A DNA stretch of 64,000 nucleotides from Metridium senile (Eukaryota > Cnidaria > Anthozoa > Actiniaria > Metridiidae). Shown here in pieces: positions 1 through 10,414 of the stretch. Under the pieces are notes generated by a model. It was not told the origin of the DNA. It did no database searches and saw only the letters and a program-made list of their open reading frames with translations. The stretch is from the NCBI GenBank assembly GCA_949775045.1, contig OX459103.1, positions 11,600,605 to 11,664,604 of the forward strand, in the 5' to 3' direction. The translations under genes and the position numbers were made by a program. Numbering within the stretch: position 1 is the first letter of the stretch; the number at the start of each line of letters is the position of its first letter.

Positions 1-27
1 ATGACAAAACTCATAAACCATCATCAA

Positions 28-100
28 GTTTCCGTAGTGTAGTGGTTATCACGTGCGCTTTACACGCGCAAGGTCCCCGGTTCGATCCCGGGCGGAAACA
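28..100 (+). tRNA. tRNA-Val-TAC: tRNA-Val (TAC), unit 1
   Basis: 73 nt, no intron, no encoded CCA. Acceptor GTTTCCG pairs with CGGAAAC; anticodon stem TGCGC/GCGCA encloses loop TTTACAC, giving anticodon TAC (reads GUA). T arm CCCGG-TTCGATC-CCGGG contains the B box. This is the reference copy for the Val-TAC class. Confidence 0.96.
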
Positions 101-111
101 CATAATTCATA

Positions 112-115
112 TTTT
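112..115 (+). terminator. Pol III T-run after tRNA-Val (TAC/CAC)
   Basis: TTTT 12 nt past the tRNA end, conserved behind every copy of this gene in the array (one variant reads TTTC at unit 6). Minimal Pol III stop signal; representative entry. Confidence 0.6.
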
Positions 116-593
116 GAAAATTTAAACCAATAGAAGACAATTATAAATATTCAAATACAACGACATTTAGTTTTAAAAATATATAGAGCCTTAGCTAAAT
201 TATTATTTTTCAACCGTGAAGAAAAAAGACCAAAAACACCGTCTCCGGGAATCATTAGGAAGACACTATCTCTGTCATAATTAAAGCATTTCATATCTAT
301 TTACAAAAAGTGGTATTCGACTAGTAAAGACTGATTCTGTTTCGATTATTAGTATAAGACGAAGTCTAAAAGTATTTTTAGCTTATTCACGCCAATATTG
401 TAATTGCTTTTCTAGACATTGATAAAGGTCCTGCAAGATCTTGAAATTCATGATGTTGTTTAAAATACTGAGAACTAAAGAGCGCGTTTGAAGGTAAGGG
501 TTTCTCTGATACAAAATAAACATAATTGAAAATCGTTTCTGGTATGGAGCACAGGAAAGACAGTGGAGTAAAGCAAAGTTCTACTATGTAAGT

Positions 594-666
594 GTTTCCG
601 TAGTGTAGTGGTCATCACGTGCGCCTAACACGCGCAAGGTCCCCGGTTCGAGCCCGGGCAGAAACA
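594..666 (+). tRNA. tRNA-Val-AAC: tRNA-Val (AAC), unit 1, variant
   Basis: Loop CTAACAC gives anticodon AAC (read as IAC, for GUU/GUC). Variant with T20C in the D loop and G67A, which leaves a C6-A67 mismatch in the acceptor stem. Same two changes recur at 13548, 18279 and 19454. Confidence 0.88.
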
Positions 667-678
667 GCGAAAATTGAA

Positions 679-682
679 TTTT
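679..682 (+). terminator. Pol III T-run after tRNA-Val (AAC)
   Basis: TTTT 13 nt past the tRNA end, kept in every unit; a second TTTT follows within 40 nt. Representative entry. Confidence 0.6.
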
Positions 683-912
683 GTAAAATTCTACAACTTT
701 TGAGGTAGTTTTGACTAACCTTTGTCAATGCTTTTAGTTCAAGAAGTTATCCACTTTCCAATTAATACTATACTTAATCGCGTTATCCAATTGTTCTCCT
801 CGGATCAAATTTTACATGTTGTTTGTTCCACATGTACATTACTTCCCAGTTATATATCAATTTGCAAATACCCTTGATTTCGTTGTAATCGTGGTAATAG
901 GAAATATATGGA

Positions 913-985
913 GCCCGGTTAGCTCAGCTGGTAGAGCATCAGACTTTTAATCTGAGGGTCGTGGGTTCAAGTCCCACATCGGGCG
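913..985 (+). tRNA. tRNA-Lys-TTT: tRNA-Lys (TTT), unit 1
   Basis: 73 nt. Acceptor GCCCGGT pairs with ATCGGGC, discriminator G. Anticodon stem TCAGA/TCTGA with loop CTTTTAA gives TTT. D arm GCTC...GAGC, T arm GTGGG-TTCAAGT-CCCAC. Preceded by AAATATATGGA. Reference copy for the Lys class. Confidence 0.96.
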
Positions 986-994
986 ACGTCAATA

Positions 995-999
995 TTTTT
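995..999 (+). terminator. Pol III T-run after tRNA-Lys
   Basis: TTTTT 10 nt past the tRNA end; in some units it reads AGTTTT (T4). Representative entry. Confidence 0.65.
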
Positions 1000-1201
1000 G
1001 CAATATATATTTTTTAAAAATCGGGCTGGATAAACTTTTAATGAAATAAACTTCCGTTTCAAGCATTCAATTATATGATAAGATTAACGTTTTCTATATA
1101 CAAAGGAAAACCTTAGCTGATGGTCTACTTTTAGTTTGTTCTACATGTGTACAACATTATCGCACTTCGGAGTAATGACAAAACTCATAAACCATCATCA
1201 A

Positions 1202-1274
1202 GTTTCCGTAGTGTAGTGGTTATTACGTGCGCTTCACACGCGCAAGGTCCCCGGTTCGATCCCGGGCGGAAACA
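1202..1274 (+). tRNA. tRNA-Val-CAC: tRNA-Val (CAC), unit 2
   Basis: Loop TTCACAC: one T to C change at position 34 of the TAC class makes anticodon CAC (GUG). Also C23T in the D stem, giving a G-U pair. Reference copy for the CAC class. Confidence 0.94.
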
Positions 1275-1767
1275 CATAATTCATACTTTGAAAATTTAAA
1301 CCAATAGAAGACAATTATAAATATTCAAATACAACGACATTTAGTTTTAAAAATATATAGAGCCTTAGCTAAATTATTATTTTTCAACCGTGAAGAAAAA
1401 AGACCAAAAACACCGTCTCCGGGAATCATTAGGAAGACACTATCTCTGTCATAATTAAAGCATTTCATATCTATTTACAAAAAGTGGTATTCGACTAGTA
1501 AAGACTGATTCTGTTTCGAATATTAGTATAAGACGAAGTCTAAAAGTATTTTTAGCTTATTCACGCCAATATTGTAAATGCTTTTCTAGACATTGATAAA
1601 GGTCCTGCAAGATCTTTAAATTCATGATGTTGTTTAAAATACTGAGAACTAAAGAGCGCGTTTGAAGGTAAGGGTTTCTCTGAAACAAAATAAACATAAT
1701 TGAAAATCGTTTCTGGTATGGAGCACAGGAAAGACAGTGGAGTAAAGCAAAGTTCTACTATGCAAGT

Positions 1768-1840
1768 GTTTCCATAGTGTAGTGGTTATCACGTGCGCCT
1801 AACACGCGCAAGGTCCCCGGTTCGAGCCCGGGCGGAAACA
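1768..1840 (+). tRNA. tRNA-Val-AAC: tRNA-Val (AAC), unit 2, variant
   Basis: G7A in the acceptor stem (TTTCCA), leaving A7-C66 unpaired; otherwise the standard AAC copy. Confidence 0.85.
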
Positions 1841-2086
1841 GCGAAAAATGAATTTTGTAAAATTCTACAACTTTTGAGGTAGTTTTGACTAACCTTTGTC
1901 AATGCTTTTAGTTCAAGAAGTTATCCACTTTCCAATTAATACTATACTTAATCGTGTTATCCAATTGTTCTCCTCGGATCAAATTTTACATGTTGTTTGT
2001 TCCACATGTACATTACTTCCCAGTTATATATCAATTTGCAAATACCCTTGATTTCGTTGTAATCGTGGTAATAGGAAATATATGGA

Positions 2087-2159
2087 GCCCGGTTAGCTCA
2101 GCTGGTAGAGCATCAGACTTTTAATCTGAGGGTCGTGGGTTCAAGTCCCACATCGGGCG
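2087..2159 (+). tRNA. tRNA-Lys-TTT: tRNA-Lys (TTT), unit 2
   Basis: Identical to the copy at 913-985. Confidence 0.95.
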
Positions 2160-2375
2160 ACGTCAATATTTTTGCAATATATATTTTTTAAAAATCGGGC
2201 TGGATAAACTTTTAATGAAATAAACTTCCGTTTCAAGCATTCAATTATATGATAAGATTAACGTTTTCTATATACAAAGGAAAACCTTAGCTGATGGTCT
2301 ACTTTTAGTTGGTTCTACATGTGTACAACATTATCGCACTTCGGAGTAATGACAAAACTCATAAACCATCATCAA

Positions 2376-2448
2376 GTTTCCGTAGTGTAGTGGTTATTAC
2401 GTGCGCTTCACACGCGCAAGGTCCCCGGTTCGATCCCGGGCGGAAACA
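2376..2448 (+). tRNA. tRNA-Val-CAC: tRNA-Val (CAC), unit 3
   Basis: Same as 1202-1274, including C23T. Confidence 0.94.
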
Positions 2449-2941
2449 CATAATTCATACTTTGAAAATTTAAACCAATAGAAGACAATTATAAATATTC
2501 AAATACAACGACATTTAGTTTTAAAAATATATAGAGCCTTAGCTAAATTATTATTTTTCAACCGTGAAGAAAAAAGACCAAAAACACCGTCTCCGGGAAT
2601 CATTAGGAAGACACTATCTCTGTCATAATTAAAGCATTTCATATCTATTTACAAAAAGTGGTATTCGACTAGTAAAGACTGATTCTGTTTCGATTATTAG
2701 TATAAGACGAAGTCTAAAAGTATTTTTAGCTTATTCACGCCAATATTGTAATTGCTTTTCTAGACATTGATAAAGGTCCTGCAAGATCTTGAAATTCATG
2801 ATGTTGTTTAAAATACTGAGAACTAAAGAGCGCGTTTGAAGGTAAGGGTTTCTCTGAAACAAAATAAACATAATTGAAAATCGTTTCTGGTATGGAGCAC
2901 AGGAAAGACAGTGGAGCAAAGCAAAGTTCTACTATGTAAGT

Positions 2942-3014
2942 GTTTCCGTAGTGTAGTGGTTATCACGTGCGCCTAACACGCGCAAGGTCCCCGGTTCGAG
3001 CCCGGGCGGAAACA
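2942..3014 (+). tRNA. tRNA-Val-AAC: tRNA-Val (AAC), unit 3
   Basis: Fully paired acceptor GTTTCCG/CGGAAAC, loop CTAACAC. Reference standard copy of the AAC class. Confidence 0.96.
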
Positions 3015-3260
3015 GCAAAAATTGAATTTTGTAAAATTCTACAACTTTTGAGGTAGTTTTGACTAACCTTTGTCAATGCTTTTAGTTCAAGAAGTTATCC
3101 ACTTTCCAATTAATACTATACTTAATCGCGTTATCCAATTGTTCTCCTCGGATCAAATTTTACATGTTGTTTGTTCCACATGTACATTACTTCCCAGTTA
3201 TATATCAATTTGCAAATACCCTTGATTTCGTTGTAATCGTGGTAATAGGAAATATATGGA

Positions 3261-3333
3261 GCCCGGTTAGCTCAGCTGGTAGAGCATCAGACTTTTAATC
3301 TGAGGGTCGTGGGTTCAAGTCCCACATCGGGCG
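3261..3333 (+). tRNA. tRNA-Lys-TTT: tRNA-Lys (TTT), unit 3
   Basis: Standard copy. Confidence 0.95.
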
Positions 3334-3550
3334 ACGTCAATATTTTTGCAATATATATTTTCTAAAAATCGGGCTGGATAAACTTTTAATGAAATAAACT
3401 TCCGTTTCAAGCATTCAATTATATGATAAGATTAACGTTTTCTTTATACAAAGGGAAACCTTAGCTGATGGTCTACTTTTAGTTTGTTCTACATGTGTAC
3501 AACATAATTGCACTTCGGGAGTAATGACAAAACTCATAAACCATCATCAA

Positions 3551-3623
3551 GTTTCCGTAGTGTAGTGGTTATCACGTGCGCTTCACACGCGCAAGGTCCC
3601 CGGTTCGATCCCGGGCGGAAACA
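3551..3623 (+). tRNA. tRNA-Val-CAC: tRNA-Val (CAC), unit 4
   Basis: CAC class without the C23T change. Confidence 0.95.
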
Positions 3624-4116
3624 CATAATTCATATTTTGAAAATTTAAACCAATAGAAGACAATTATAAATATTCAAATACAACGACATTTAGTTTTAAA
3701 AATATATAGAGCCTTAGCTAAATTATTATTTTTCAACCGTGAAGAAAAAAGACCAAAAACACCGTCTCCGGGAATCATTAGGAAGACACTATCTCTGTCA
3801 TAATTAAAGCATTTCATATCTATTTACAAAAAGTGGTATTCGACTAGTAAAGACTGATTGTGTTTCGATTATTAGTATAAGACGAAGTCTAAAAGTATTT
3901 TTAGCTTATTCACGCCAATATTGTAATTGCTTTTCTAGACATTGATAAAGGTCCTGCAAGATCTTGAAATTCATGATGTTGTTTAAAATACTTAGAACTA
4001 AAGAGCGCGTTTGAAGGTAAGGGTTTCTCTGAAACAAAATAAACATAATTGAAAATCGTTTCTGGTATGGAGCACAGGAAAGACAGTGGAGTAAAGCAAA
4101 GTTCTACTATGTAAGT

Positions 4117-4189
4117 GTTTCCGTAGTGTAGTGGTTATCACGTGCGCCTAACACGCGCAAGGTCCCCGGTTCGAGCCCGGGCGGAAACA
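4117..4189 (+). tRNA. tRNA-Val-AAC: tRNA-Val (AAC), unit 4
   Basis: Standard copy; the recombinase element begins 111 bp downstream, separating it from its Lys partner at 6813. Confidence 0.95.
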
Positions 4190-4369
4190 GCGAAAATTGA
4201 ATTTTGTAAAATTCTACAACTTTTGAGGTAGTTTTGACTAACCTTTGTCAATGCTTTTAGTTCAAGAAGTTATCCACTTTCCAATTAATACTATACTTAA
4301 TTATATCCATTTTGAAATCACTAGTGAATCCTGCAATCTGATTGGTTCCTTACAGCTTGATTTCAGCCT

Positions 4370-4451
4370 AAATCGCACCATTTTGAATCTAAATCGCACC
4401 ATTTTGAGTCTAAATCGCATCATTTTGAGTTTCAAATCGCACCAATTTGAA
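4370..4451 (+). repeat. 21-bp subterminal tandem repeat, 4 copies
   Basis: Four imperfect copies of a unit like TAAATCGCACCATTTTGAGTC just inside the left end of the element (same at 14976-15057). Placement suggests protein-binding sites for the element's own recombination or expression; this is inference. Confidence 0.75.
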
Positions 4452-4590
4452 CAGCCAATGACATTGCAGAATACTCATCAATAAACCAATCACATTACAG
4501 AAAAAATGATGCAAGCACAATGTATGGTAAAAAAAAATTGAGGTGATTTGCATGGAAAATCTATAGGCAAAAAAGACTCGCAAGAAGAAA

Positions 4591-6225
4591 ATGGATGAAA
4601 TATTTAACACAGACTTACAGTTTCAGCTCAATGATGATATACTCCTTCAAGCAGCAGATATGTTTGATGCATCCAGCCTTCCAAATTTTGCAATTGATTT
4701 TGACGAATTAATTGAAACTGACACGACCAATGACACAACAACAAACGCCGATCCGCCGAGTGACGAGACAACAACGCCAGTTCAAAGGCCAGACCAGTCA
4801 CGTTTTCCAGTTTACACAAGCCATGACATTACAGAACTCAAGGCAGTGGCAATCAACAAAAACACCAGTCGGTCAACAAAACAGTGGCTTTCCGTTTTCA
4901 GTAACTGGCTTCAATCCCGCCATCTTGAAATCGACATCTTCAACATGGCGCCCACAGATCTAGATAAACTGCTAGCCCAGTTTTACGCTGAAATAAAACG
5001 TAAAGATGGCGAAGATTACGAGCCAGAGTCTCTGAAGATCATGCAAAGTGCCATTGAACGACACCTGAAAGACAACAACTATCCAGTAAGCATCGTACGA
5101 GGACGTGAATTCAACAATTCACAGCAAATCCTCAACGCAAAAGCCATCTCCCTACGCCACCAAGGAAAGGGCAAGAGACCAAACAAATCACAGCCATTGA
5201 ATCCTGATGAAGAAGCAACACTGTGGACTAAAGGACAGCTAGGGGATACCAATGCCAGAGTGCTAACCAGTACAAACTTTAAGAACTTAACAGAGCAGCT
5301 CGGACTACGAGGAAGACAGGAACATTATGATGCATATGTCGAGGACTTTGCAATTAGGAGACAGGAAGATGGCAGTGAACATGTACAATTTGAAGAAAAC
5401 CCAACGAAGACAAGAAGTGGCGGCCTTACAATTAAACGGCGAACAACTAAGCAGATAATGTGGTCCACAGACGGAGGAGAGAGAGATCCAGTAAGACTTT
5501 TCAAGCTCTGGCTGTCAAAGCGTCCGCACGGCATGAAAGACAACGGTCCTTTGTATCTTGGGATCATTCAGCGCCCTAAATCTCCTGATGTTTGGTATTC
5601 AAAAGTCCGAATGGGCGAAAATTCCATTGGAAAGATTGTCAAGACCATGGCAGCTTGTTTGGTAACAGACAAAAAGCTTACAAATCACAGCATGAGAAAA
5701 ACATTGGTGTCAAAACTCAAGAAAGCTGGCCATCCCCGCCACATTATCAAAGAAATCACAGGTCATGCTCGTGAATCCTCACTTGACGACTATGATGAAG
5801 TAGATGATTTCCAGCGTAGAGAAATATCTCACATCATCAGCGGATACGAAGCTCCCCAAGCAACAACAACATCGAGTAGTAGCACCGAGCAACGAATGCC
5901 ATTGCAGCCAATAGTACAAAATGTGCTCCCTCGAGCTGCGACAGCCAATATCAATACTTTGCAGAATTGTTCTACATTGGGCTCCTTTCCTAATTGTCAA
6001 AGCCAGTTCTATCCAAACTTCACTACTGGTTTGCCGTCATTTCCAGTGCAGCAGACCTTTGATCCCATGTTGTTTAATCAGAGAATGGCGGTCATGTCAA
6101 CCCCAGGTCAAAACTACTCAGGATGCACAATTAACAATTGCAACTACTATCAAAACGATCACAAAGAACCGGCAACCAAGAAGAGAAGACATGCATTTAT
6201 CCTGGAGTCAGATGATGAAGACTAA
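4591..6225 (+). CDS. Crypton-like tyrosine recombinase (DUF3504 type), copy 1
   Basis: 544 aa, single exon from ATG; an upstream ATG is closed by a stop after four codons. The N-terminal 75 residues are acidic and low-complexity. Residues about 75-190 look like the helical core-binding domain of phage-integrase-like recombinases (a KQWLSVFSNWL segment, then an MQSAIERHL segment). The catalytic half keeps the full set of residues expected of a tyrosine recombinase: R240 or R242, K273, H366-x-x-R369, H392 and nucleophile Y401. The C-terminus is Q/S/P-rich and ends in a basic KKRR nuclear signal and an acidic tail. The protein resembles animal Crypton-derived proteins (KIAA1958, QRICH1, ZMYM group). 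Presumed to cut and join DNA through a 3'-phosphotyrosine. AATAAA 220 bp past the stop. Intact, so possibly active. Confidence 0.85.
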   Translation: MDEIFNTDLQFQLNDDILLQAADMFDASSLPNFAIDFDELIETDTTNDTTTNADPPSDETTTPVQRPDQSRFPVYTSHDITELKAVAINKNTSRSTKQWLSVFSNWLQSRHLEIDIFNMAPTDLDKLLAQFYAEIKRKDGEDYEPESLKIMQSAIERHLKDNNYPVSIVRGREFNNSQQILNAKAISLRHQGKGKRPNKSQPLNPDEEATLWTKGQLGDTNARVLTSTNFKNLTEQLGLRGRQEHYDAYVEDFAIRRQEDGSEHVQFEENPTKTRSGGLTIKRRTTKQIMWSTDGGERDPVRLFKLWLSKRPHGMKDNGPLYLGIIQRPKSPDVWYSKVRMGENSIGKIVKTMAACLVTDKKLTNHSMRKTLVSKLKKAGHPRHIIKEITGHARESSLDDYDEVDDFQRREISHIISGYEAPQATTTSSSSTEQRMPLQPIVQNVLPRAATANINTLQNCSTLGSFPNCQSQFYPNFTTGLPSFPVQQTFDPMLFNQRMAVMSTPGQNYSGCTINNCNYYQNDHKEPATKKRRHAFILESDDED

Positions 6226-6525
6226 TTAAAAAGAGACTCTCAGAAGCAGCATTTTTGACTGCTTTTAGAACGTTGGACTTGATGTCGTGAGCAGCCATTT
6301 TGTAATGACATTCTATTACCATGTGACAGTGACGTGTATCGTTATGTAATCATCACGTGACCATTTTATGAATATCCGGTTACAAAATAGTATCGTATTT
6401 TATAAAGAATGTATTAAAAAGCATTGAAATACTTGAAAGTCAACTAATAAATATTATTTGATTTCAAAGATATCTATTTGTAGTTTGAGTATTATCGTTG
6501 AAGATTTCAAAATGGATATAATTAA

Positions 6526-6673
6526 GTGGTAATTGAACTTCGTGTCGTGCAATTTTGGTCTGAAATCATACTTGTGATTAACAAATTGCACTCCCACTAC
6601 GCGGTCGTGCAATTTTGTAATCACTCGTATGATTTCAGACCAAATTGCACTCCACTCAGTTCAATTACCATTA
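6526..6673. repeat. 148-bp near-perfect hairpin (MITE-like), copy 1
   Basis: The whole segment folds on itself with arms of about 70 bp and a loop near CACTACGCG. The outer arms read TGGTAATTGAAC and its complement; GTGCAATTTTG-like motifs occur four times. TTAA flanks both sides (6522-6525, 6674-6677). It may be a separate TTAA-inserted miniature element or an extended right end of the recombinase element. Confidence 0.8.
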
Positions 6674-6812
6674 TTAATCGCGTTATCCAATTGTTCTCCT
6701 CGGATCAAATTTTACATGTTGTTTGTTCCACATGTACATTACTTCCCAGTTATATATCAATTTGCAAATACCCTTGATTTCGTTGTAATCGTGGTAATAG
6801 GAAATATATGGA

Positions 6813-6885
6813 GCCCGGTTAGCTCAGCTGGTAGAGCATCAGACTTTTAATCTGAGGGTCGTGGGTTCAAGTCCCACATCGGGCG
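6813..6885 (+). tRNA. tRNA-Lys-TTT: tRNA-Lys (TTT), unit 4
   Basis: Standard copy, first gene after the inserted element; the 140-bp 5' spacer is intact. Confidence 0.95.
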
Positions 6886-7102
6886 ACGTCAATATTTTTG
6901 CAATATATATTTTCTAAAAATCGGGCTGGATAAACTTTTAATGAAATAAACTTCCGTTTCAAGCATTCAATTATATGATAAGATTAACGTTTTCTTTATA
7001 CAAAGGAAAACCTTAGCTGATGGTCTACTTTTAGTTTGTTCTACATGTGTACAACATTATCGCACTTCGGGAGTAATGACAAAACTCATAAACCATCATC
7101 AA

Positions 7103-7175
7103 GTTTCCGTAGTGTAGTGGTTATCACGTGCGCTTTACACGCGCAAGGTCCCCGGTTCGATCCCGGGCGGAAACA
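7103..7175 (+). tRNA. tRNA-Val-TAC: tRNA-Val (TAC), unit 5
   Basis: Standard copy. Confidence 0.95.
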
Positions 7176-7672
7176 CATAATTCATATTTTGAAAATTTAA
7201 ACCAATAGAAGACAATTATAAATATTCAAATACAACGACATTTAGTTTTAAAAATATATAGAGCCTTAGCTAAATTATTATTTTTCAACGTACCGTGAAG
7301 AAAAAAGACCAAAAACACCGTCTCCGGGAATCATTAGGAAGACACTATCTCTGTCATAATTAAAGCATTTCATATCTATTTACAAAAAGTGGTATTCGAC
7401 TAGTAAAGACTGATTCTGTTTCGATTATTAGTATAAGACGAAGTCTAAAAGTATTTTTAGCTTATTCACGCCAATATTGTAATTGCTTTTCTAGACATTG
7501 ATAAAGGTCCTGCAAGATCTTGAAATTCATGATGTTGTTTAAAATACTGAGAACTAAAGAGCGCGTTTGAAGGTAAGGGTTTCTCTGAAACAAAATAAAC
7601 ATAATTGAAAATCGTTTCTGGTATGGAGCACAGGAAAGACAGTGGAGTAAAGCAAAGTTCTACTATGCAAGT

Positions 7673-7745
7673 GTTTCCATAGTGTAGTGGTTATCACGTG
7701 CGCCTAACACGCGCAAGGTCCCCGGTTCGAGCCCGGGCGGAAACA
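7673..7745 (+). tRNA. tRNA-Val-AAC: tRNA-Val (AAC), unit 5, variant
   Basis: Carries G7A like the copy at 1768, with the same flanking ATGCAAGTG, so the two units share descent. Confidence 0.85.
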
Positions 7746-7991
7746 GCGAAAAATGAATTTTGTAAAATTCTACAACTTTTGAGGTAGTTTTGACTAACCT
7801 TTGTCAATGCTTTTAGTTCAAGAAGTTATCCACTTTCCAATTAATACTATACTTAATCGTGTTATCCAATTGTTCTCCTCGGATCAAATTTTACATGTTG
7901 TTTGTTCCACATGTACATTACTTCCCAGTTATATATCAATTTGCAAATACCCTTGATTTCTTTGTAATCGTGGTAATAGGAAATATATGGA

Positions 7992-8064
7992 GCCCGGTTA
8001 GCTCAGCTGGTAGAGCATCAGACTTTTAATCTGAGGGTCGTGGGTTCAAGTCCCACATCGGGCG
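7992..8064 (+). tRNA. tRNA-Lys-TTT: tRNA-Lys (TTT), unit 5
   Basis: Standard copy. Confidence 0.95.
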
Positions 8065-8281
8065 ACGTCAATATTTTTGCAATATATATTTTCTAAAAAT
8101 CGGGCTGGATAAACTTTTAATGAAATAAACTTCCGTTTCAAGCATTCAATTATATGATAAGATTAACGTTTTCTTTATACAAAGGAAAACCTTAGCTGAT
8201 GGTCTACTTTTAGTTTGTTCTACATGTGTACAACATTATCGCACTTCGGGAGTAATGACAAAACTCATAAACCATCATCAA

Positions 8282-8354
8282 GTTTCCGTAGTGTAGTGGT
8301 TATCACGTGCGCTTCACACGCGCAAGGTCCCCGGTTCGATCCCGGGCGGAAACA
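8282..8354 (+). tRNA. tRNA-Val-CAC: tRNA-Val (CAC), unit 6
   Basis: CAC class; the 3' T-run here is interrupted (ATTTCG). Confidence 0.94.
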
Positions 8355-8847
8355 CATAATTCATATTTCGAAAATTTAAACCAATAGAAGACAATTATAA
8401 ATATTCAAATACAACGACATTTAGTTTTAAAAATATATAGAGCCTTAGCTAAATTATTATTTTTCAACCGTGAAGAAAAAAGACCAAAAACACCGTCTCC
8501 GGGAATGATTAGGAAGACACTATCTCTGTCATAATTAAAGCATTTCATATCTATTTACAAAAAGTGGTATTCGACTAGTAAAGACTGATTCTGTTTCGAT
8601 TATTAGTATAAGACGAAGTCTAAAAGTATTTTTAGCTTATTCACGCCAATATTGTAATTGCTTTTCTAGACATTGATAAAGGTCCTGCAAGATCTTGAAA
8701 TTCATGATGTTGTTTAAAATACTTAGAACTAAAGAGCGCGTTTGAAGGTAAGGGTTTCTCTGAAACAAAATAAACATAATTGAAAATCGTTTCTGGTATG
8801 GAGCACAGGAAAGACAGTGGAGTAAAGCAAAGTTCTACTATGTAAGT

Positions 8848-8920
8848 GTTTCCGTAGTGTAGTGGTTATCACGTGCGCCTAACACGCGCAAGGTCCCCGG
8901 TTCGAGCCCGGGCGGAAACA
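8848..8920 (+). tRNA. tRNA-Val-AAC: tRNA-Val (AAC), unit 6
   Basis: Standard copy. Confidence 0.95.
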
Positions 8921-9166
8921 GCGAAAATTGAATTTTGTAAAATTCTACAACTTTTGAGGTAGTTTTGACTAACCTTTGTCAATGCTTTTAGTTCAAGAAG
9001 TTATCCACTTTCCAATTAATACTATACTTAATCGCGTTATCCAATTGTTCTCCTCGGATCAAATTTTACATGTTGTTTGTTCCACATGTACATTACTTCC
9101 CAGTTATATATCAATTTGCAAATACCCTTGATTTCGTTGTAATCGTGGTAATAGGAAATATATGGA

Positions 9167-9239
9167 GCCCGGTTAGCTCAGCTGGTAGAGCATCAGACTT
9201 TTAATCTGAGGGTCGTGGGTTCAAGTCCCACATCGGGCG
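9167..9239 (+). tRNA. tRNA-Lys-TTT: tRNA-Lys (TTT), unit 6
   Basis: Standard copy; 3' flank AATAGTTTTGC has T4 instead of T5. Confidence 0.95.
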
Positions 9240-9456
9240 ACGTCAATAGTTTTGCAATATATATTCTCTAAAAATCGGGCTGGATAAACTTTTAATGAAA
9301 TAAACTTCCGTTTCAAGCATTCAATTATATGATAAGATTAACGTTTTCTTTATACAAAGGAAAACCTTAGCTGATGGTCTACTTTTAGTTTGTTCTACAT
9401 GTGTACAACATTATCGCACTTCGGGAGTAATGACAAAACTCATAAACCATCATCAA

Positions 9457-9529
9457 GTTTCCGTAGTGTAGTGGTTATCACGTGCGCTTTACACGCGCAA
9501 GGTCCCCGGTTCGATCCCGGGCGGAAACA
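9457..9529 (+). tRNA. tRNA-Val-TAC: tRNA-Val (TAC), unit 7
   Basis: Standard copy. Confidence 0.95.
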
Positions 9530-10022
9530 CATAATTCATATTTTGAAAATTTAAACCAATAGAAGACAATTATAAATATTCAAATACAACGACATTTAGT
9601 TTTAAAAATATATAGAGCCTTAGCTAAATTATTATTTTTCAACCGTGAAGAAAAAAGACCAAAAACACCGTCTCCGTGAATCATTAGGAAGACACTATCT
9701 CTGTCATAATTAAAGCATTTCATATCTATTTACAAAAAGTGGTATTCGACTAGTAAAGACTGATTCTGTTTCGATTATTAGTATAAGACGAAGTCTAAAA
9801 GTATTTTTAGCTTATTCACGCCAATATTGTAATTGCTTTTCTAGACATTGATAAAGGTCCTGCAAGATCTTGAAATTCATGATGTTGTTTAAAATACTTA
9901 GAACTAAAGAGCGCGTTTGAAGGTAAGGGTTTCTCTGAAACAAAATAAACATAATTGAAAATCGTTTCTGGTATGGAGCACAGGAAAGACAGTGGAGTAA
10001 AGCAAAGTTCTACTATGTAAGT

Positions 10023-10095
10023 GTTTCCGTAGTGTAGTGGTTATCACGTGCGCCTAACACGCGCAAGGTCCCCGGTTCGAGCCCGGGCGGAAACA
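10023..10095 (+). tRNA. tRNA-Val-AAC: tRNA-Val (AAC), unit 7
   Basis: Standard copy. Confidence 0.95.
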
Positions 10096-10341
10096 GCGAA
10101 AATTGAATTTTGTAAAATTCTACAACTTTTGAGGTAGTTTTGACTAACCTTTGTCAATGCTTTTAGTTCAAGAAGTTATCCACTTTCCAATTAATACTAT
10201 ACTTAATCGCGTTATCCAATTGTTCTCCTCGGATCAAATTTTACATGTTGTTTGTTCCACATGTACATTACTTCCCAGTTATATATCAATTTGCAAATAC
10301 CCTTGATTTCGTTGTAATCGTGGTAATAGGAAATATATGGA

Positions 10342-10414
10342 GCCCGGTTAGCTCAGCTGGTAGAGCATCAGACTTTTAATCTGAGGGTCGTGGGTTCAAG
10401 TCCCACATCGGGCG
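10342..10414 (+). tRNA. tRNA-Lys-TTT: tRNA-Lys (TTT), unit 7
   Basis: Standard copy. Confidence 0.95.

Larger units (their letters stand above)
1..4300 (+). repeat. tRNA tandem array, segment 1 (units 1-4)
   Basis: Head-to-tail units of 1,174-1,175 bp, each holding Val(TAC/CAC), Val(AAC) and Lys(TTT) genes. Within a unit the spacers are about 493 bp (Val to Val), 246 bp (Val-AAC to Lys) and 216 bp (Lys to next Val). The spacers are AT-rich, nearly identical between units and hold no gene that I can support; short open frames in them are chance. The segment ends at the TTAA target (4297-4300) of the recombinase element. Confidence 0.97.
4301..6521 (+). mobile_element. TTAA-flanked element with tyrosine recombinase, copy 1
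   Basis: 2,221 bp with perfect 19-bp terminal inverted repeats: 4301-4319 reads TTATATCCATTTTGAAATC and 6503-6521 is its reverse complement. TTAA lies directly outside both ends (4297-4300 and 6522-6525), as in a target duplication. Uninterrupted units read ctatacTTAAtcgcg at this place. The element holds one intronless gene (4591-6225), short tandem repeats near the left end and about 280 bp of AT-rich 3' sequence with AATAAA at 6446. TTAA duplication is typical of piggyBac, Kolobok and Sola3 elements, whereas Crypton tyrosine-recombinase transposons are known without inverted ends; the combination is unusual. Confidence 0.85.

Noticed and set aside
2731..2919. Short open frames in the tRNA spacers (also 32172-32390)
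   Set aside because: Present or absent by single spacer differences, no conserved coding signal between units.
6526..6777. Open frame over the hairpin
   Set aside because: Begins in non-ATG context inside the fold-back and continues into array spacer; a chance frame.
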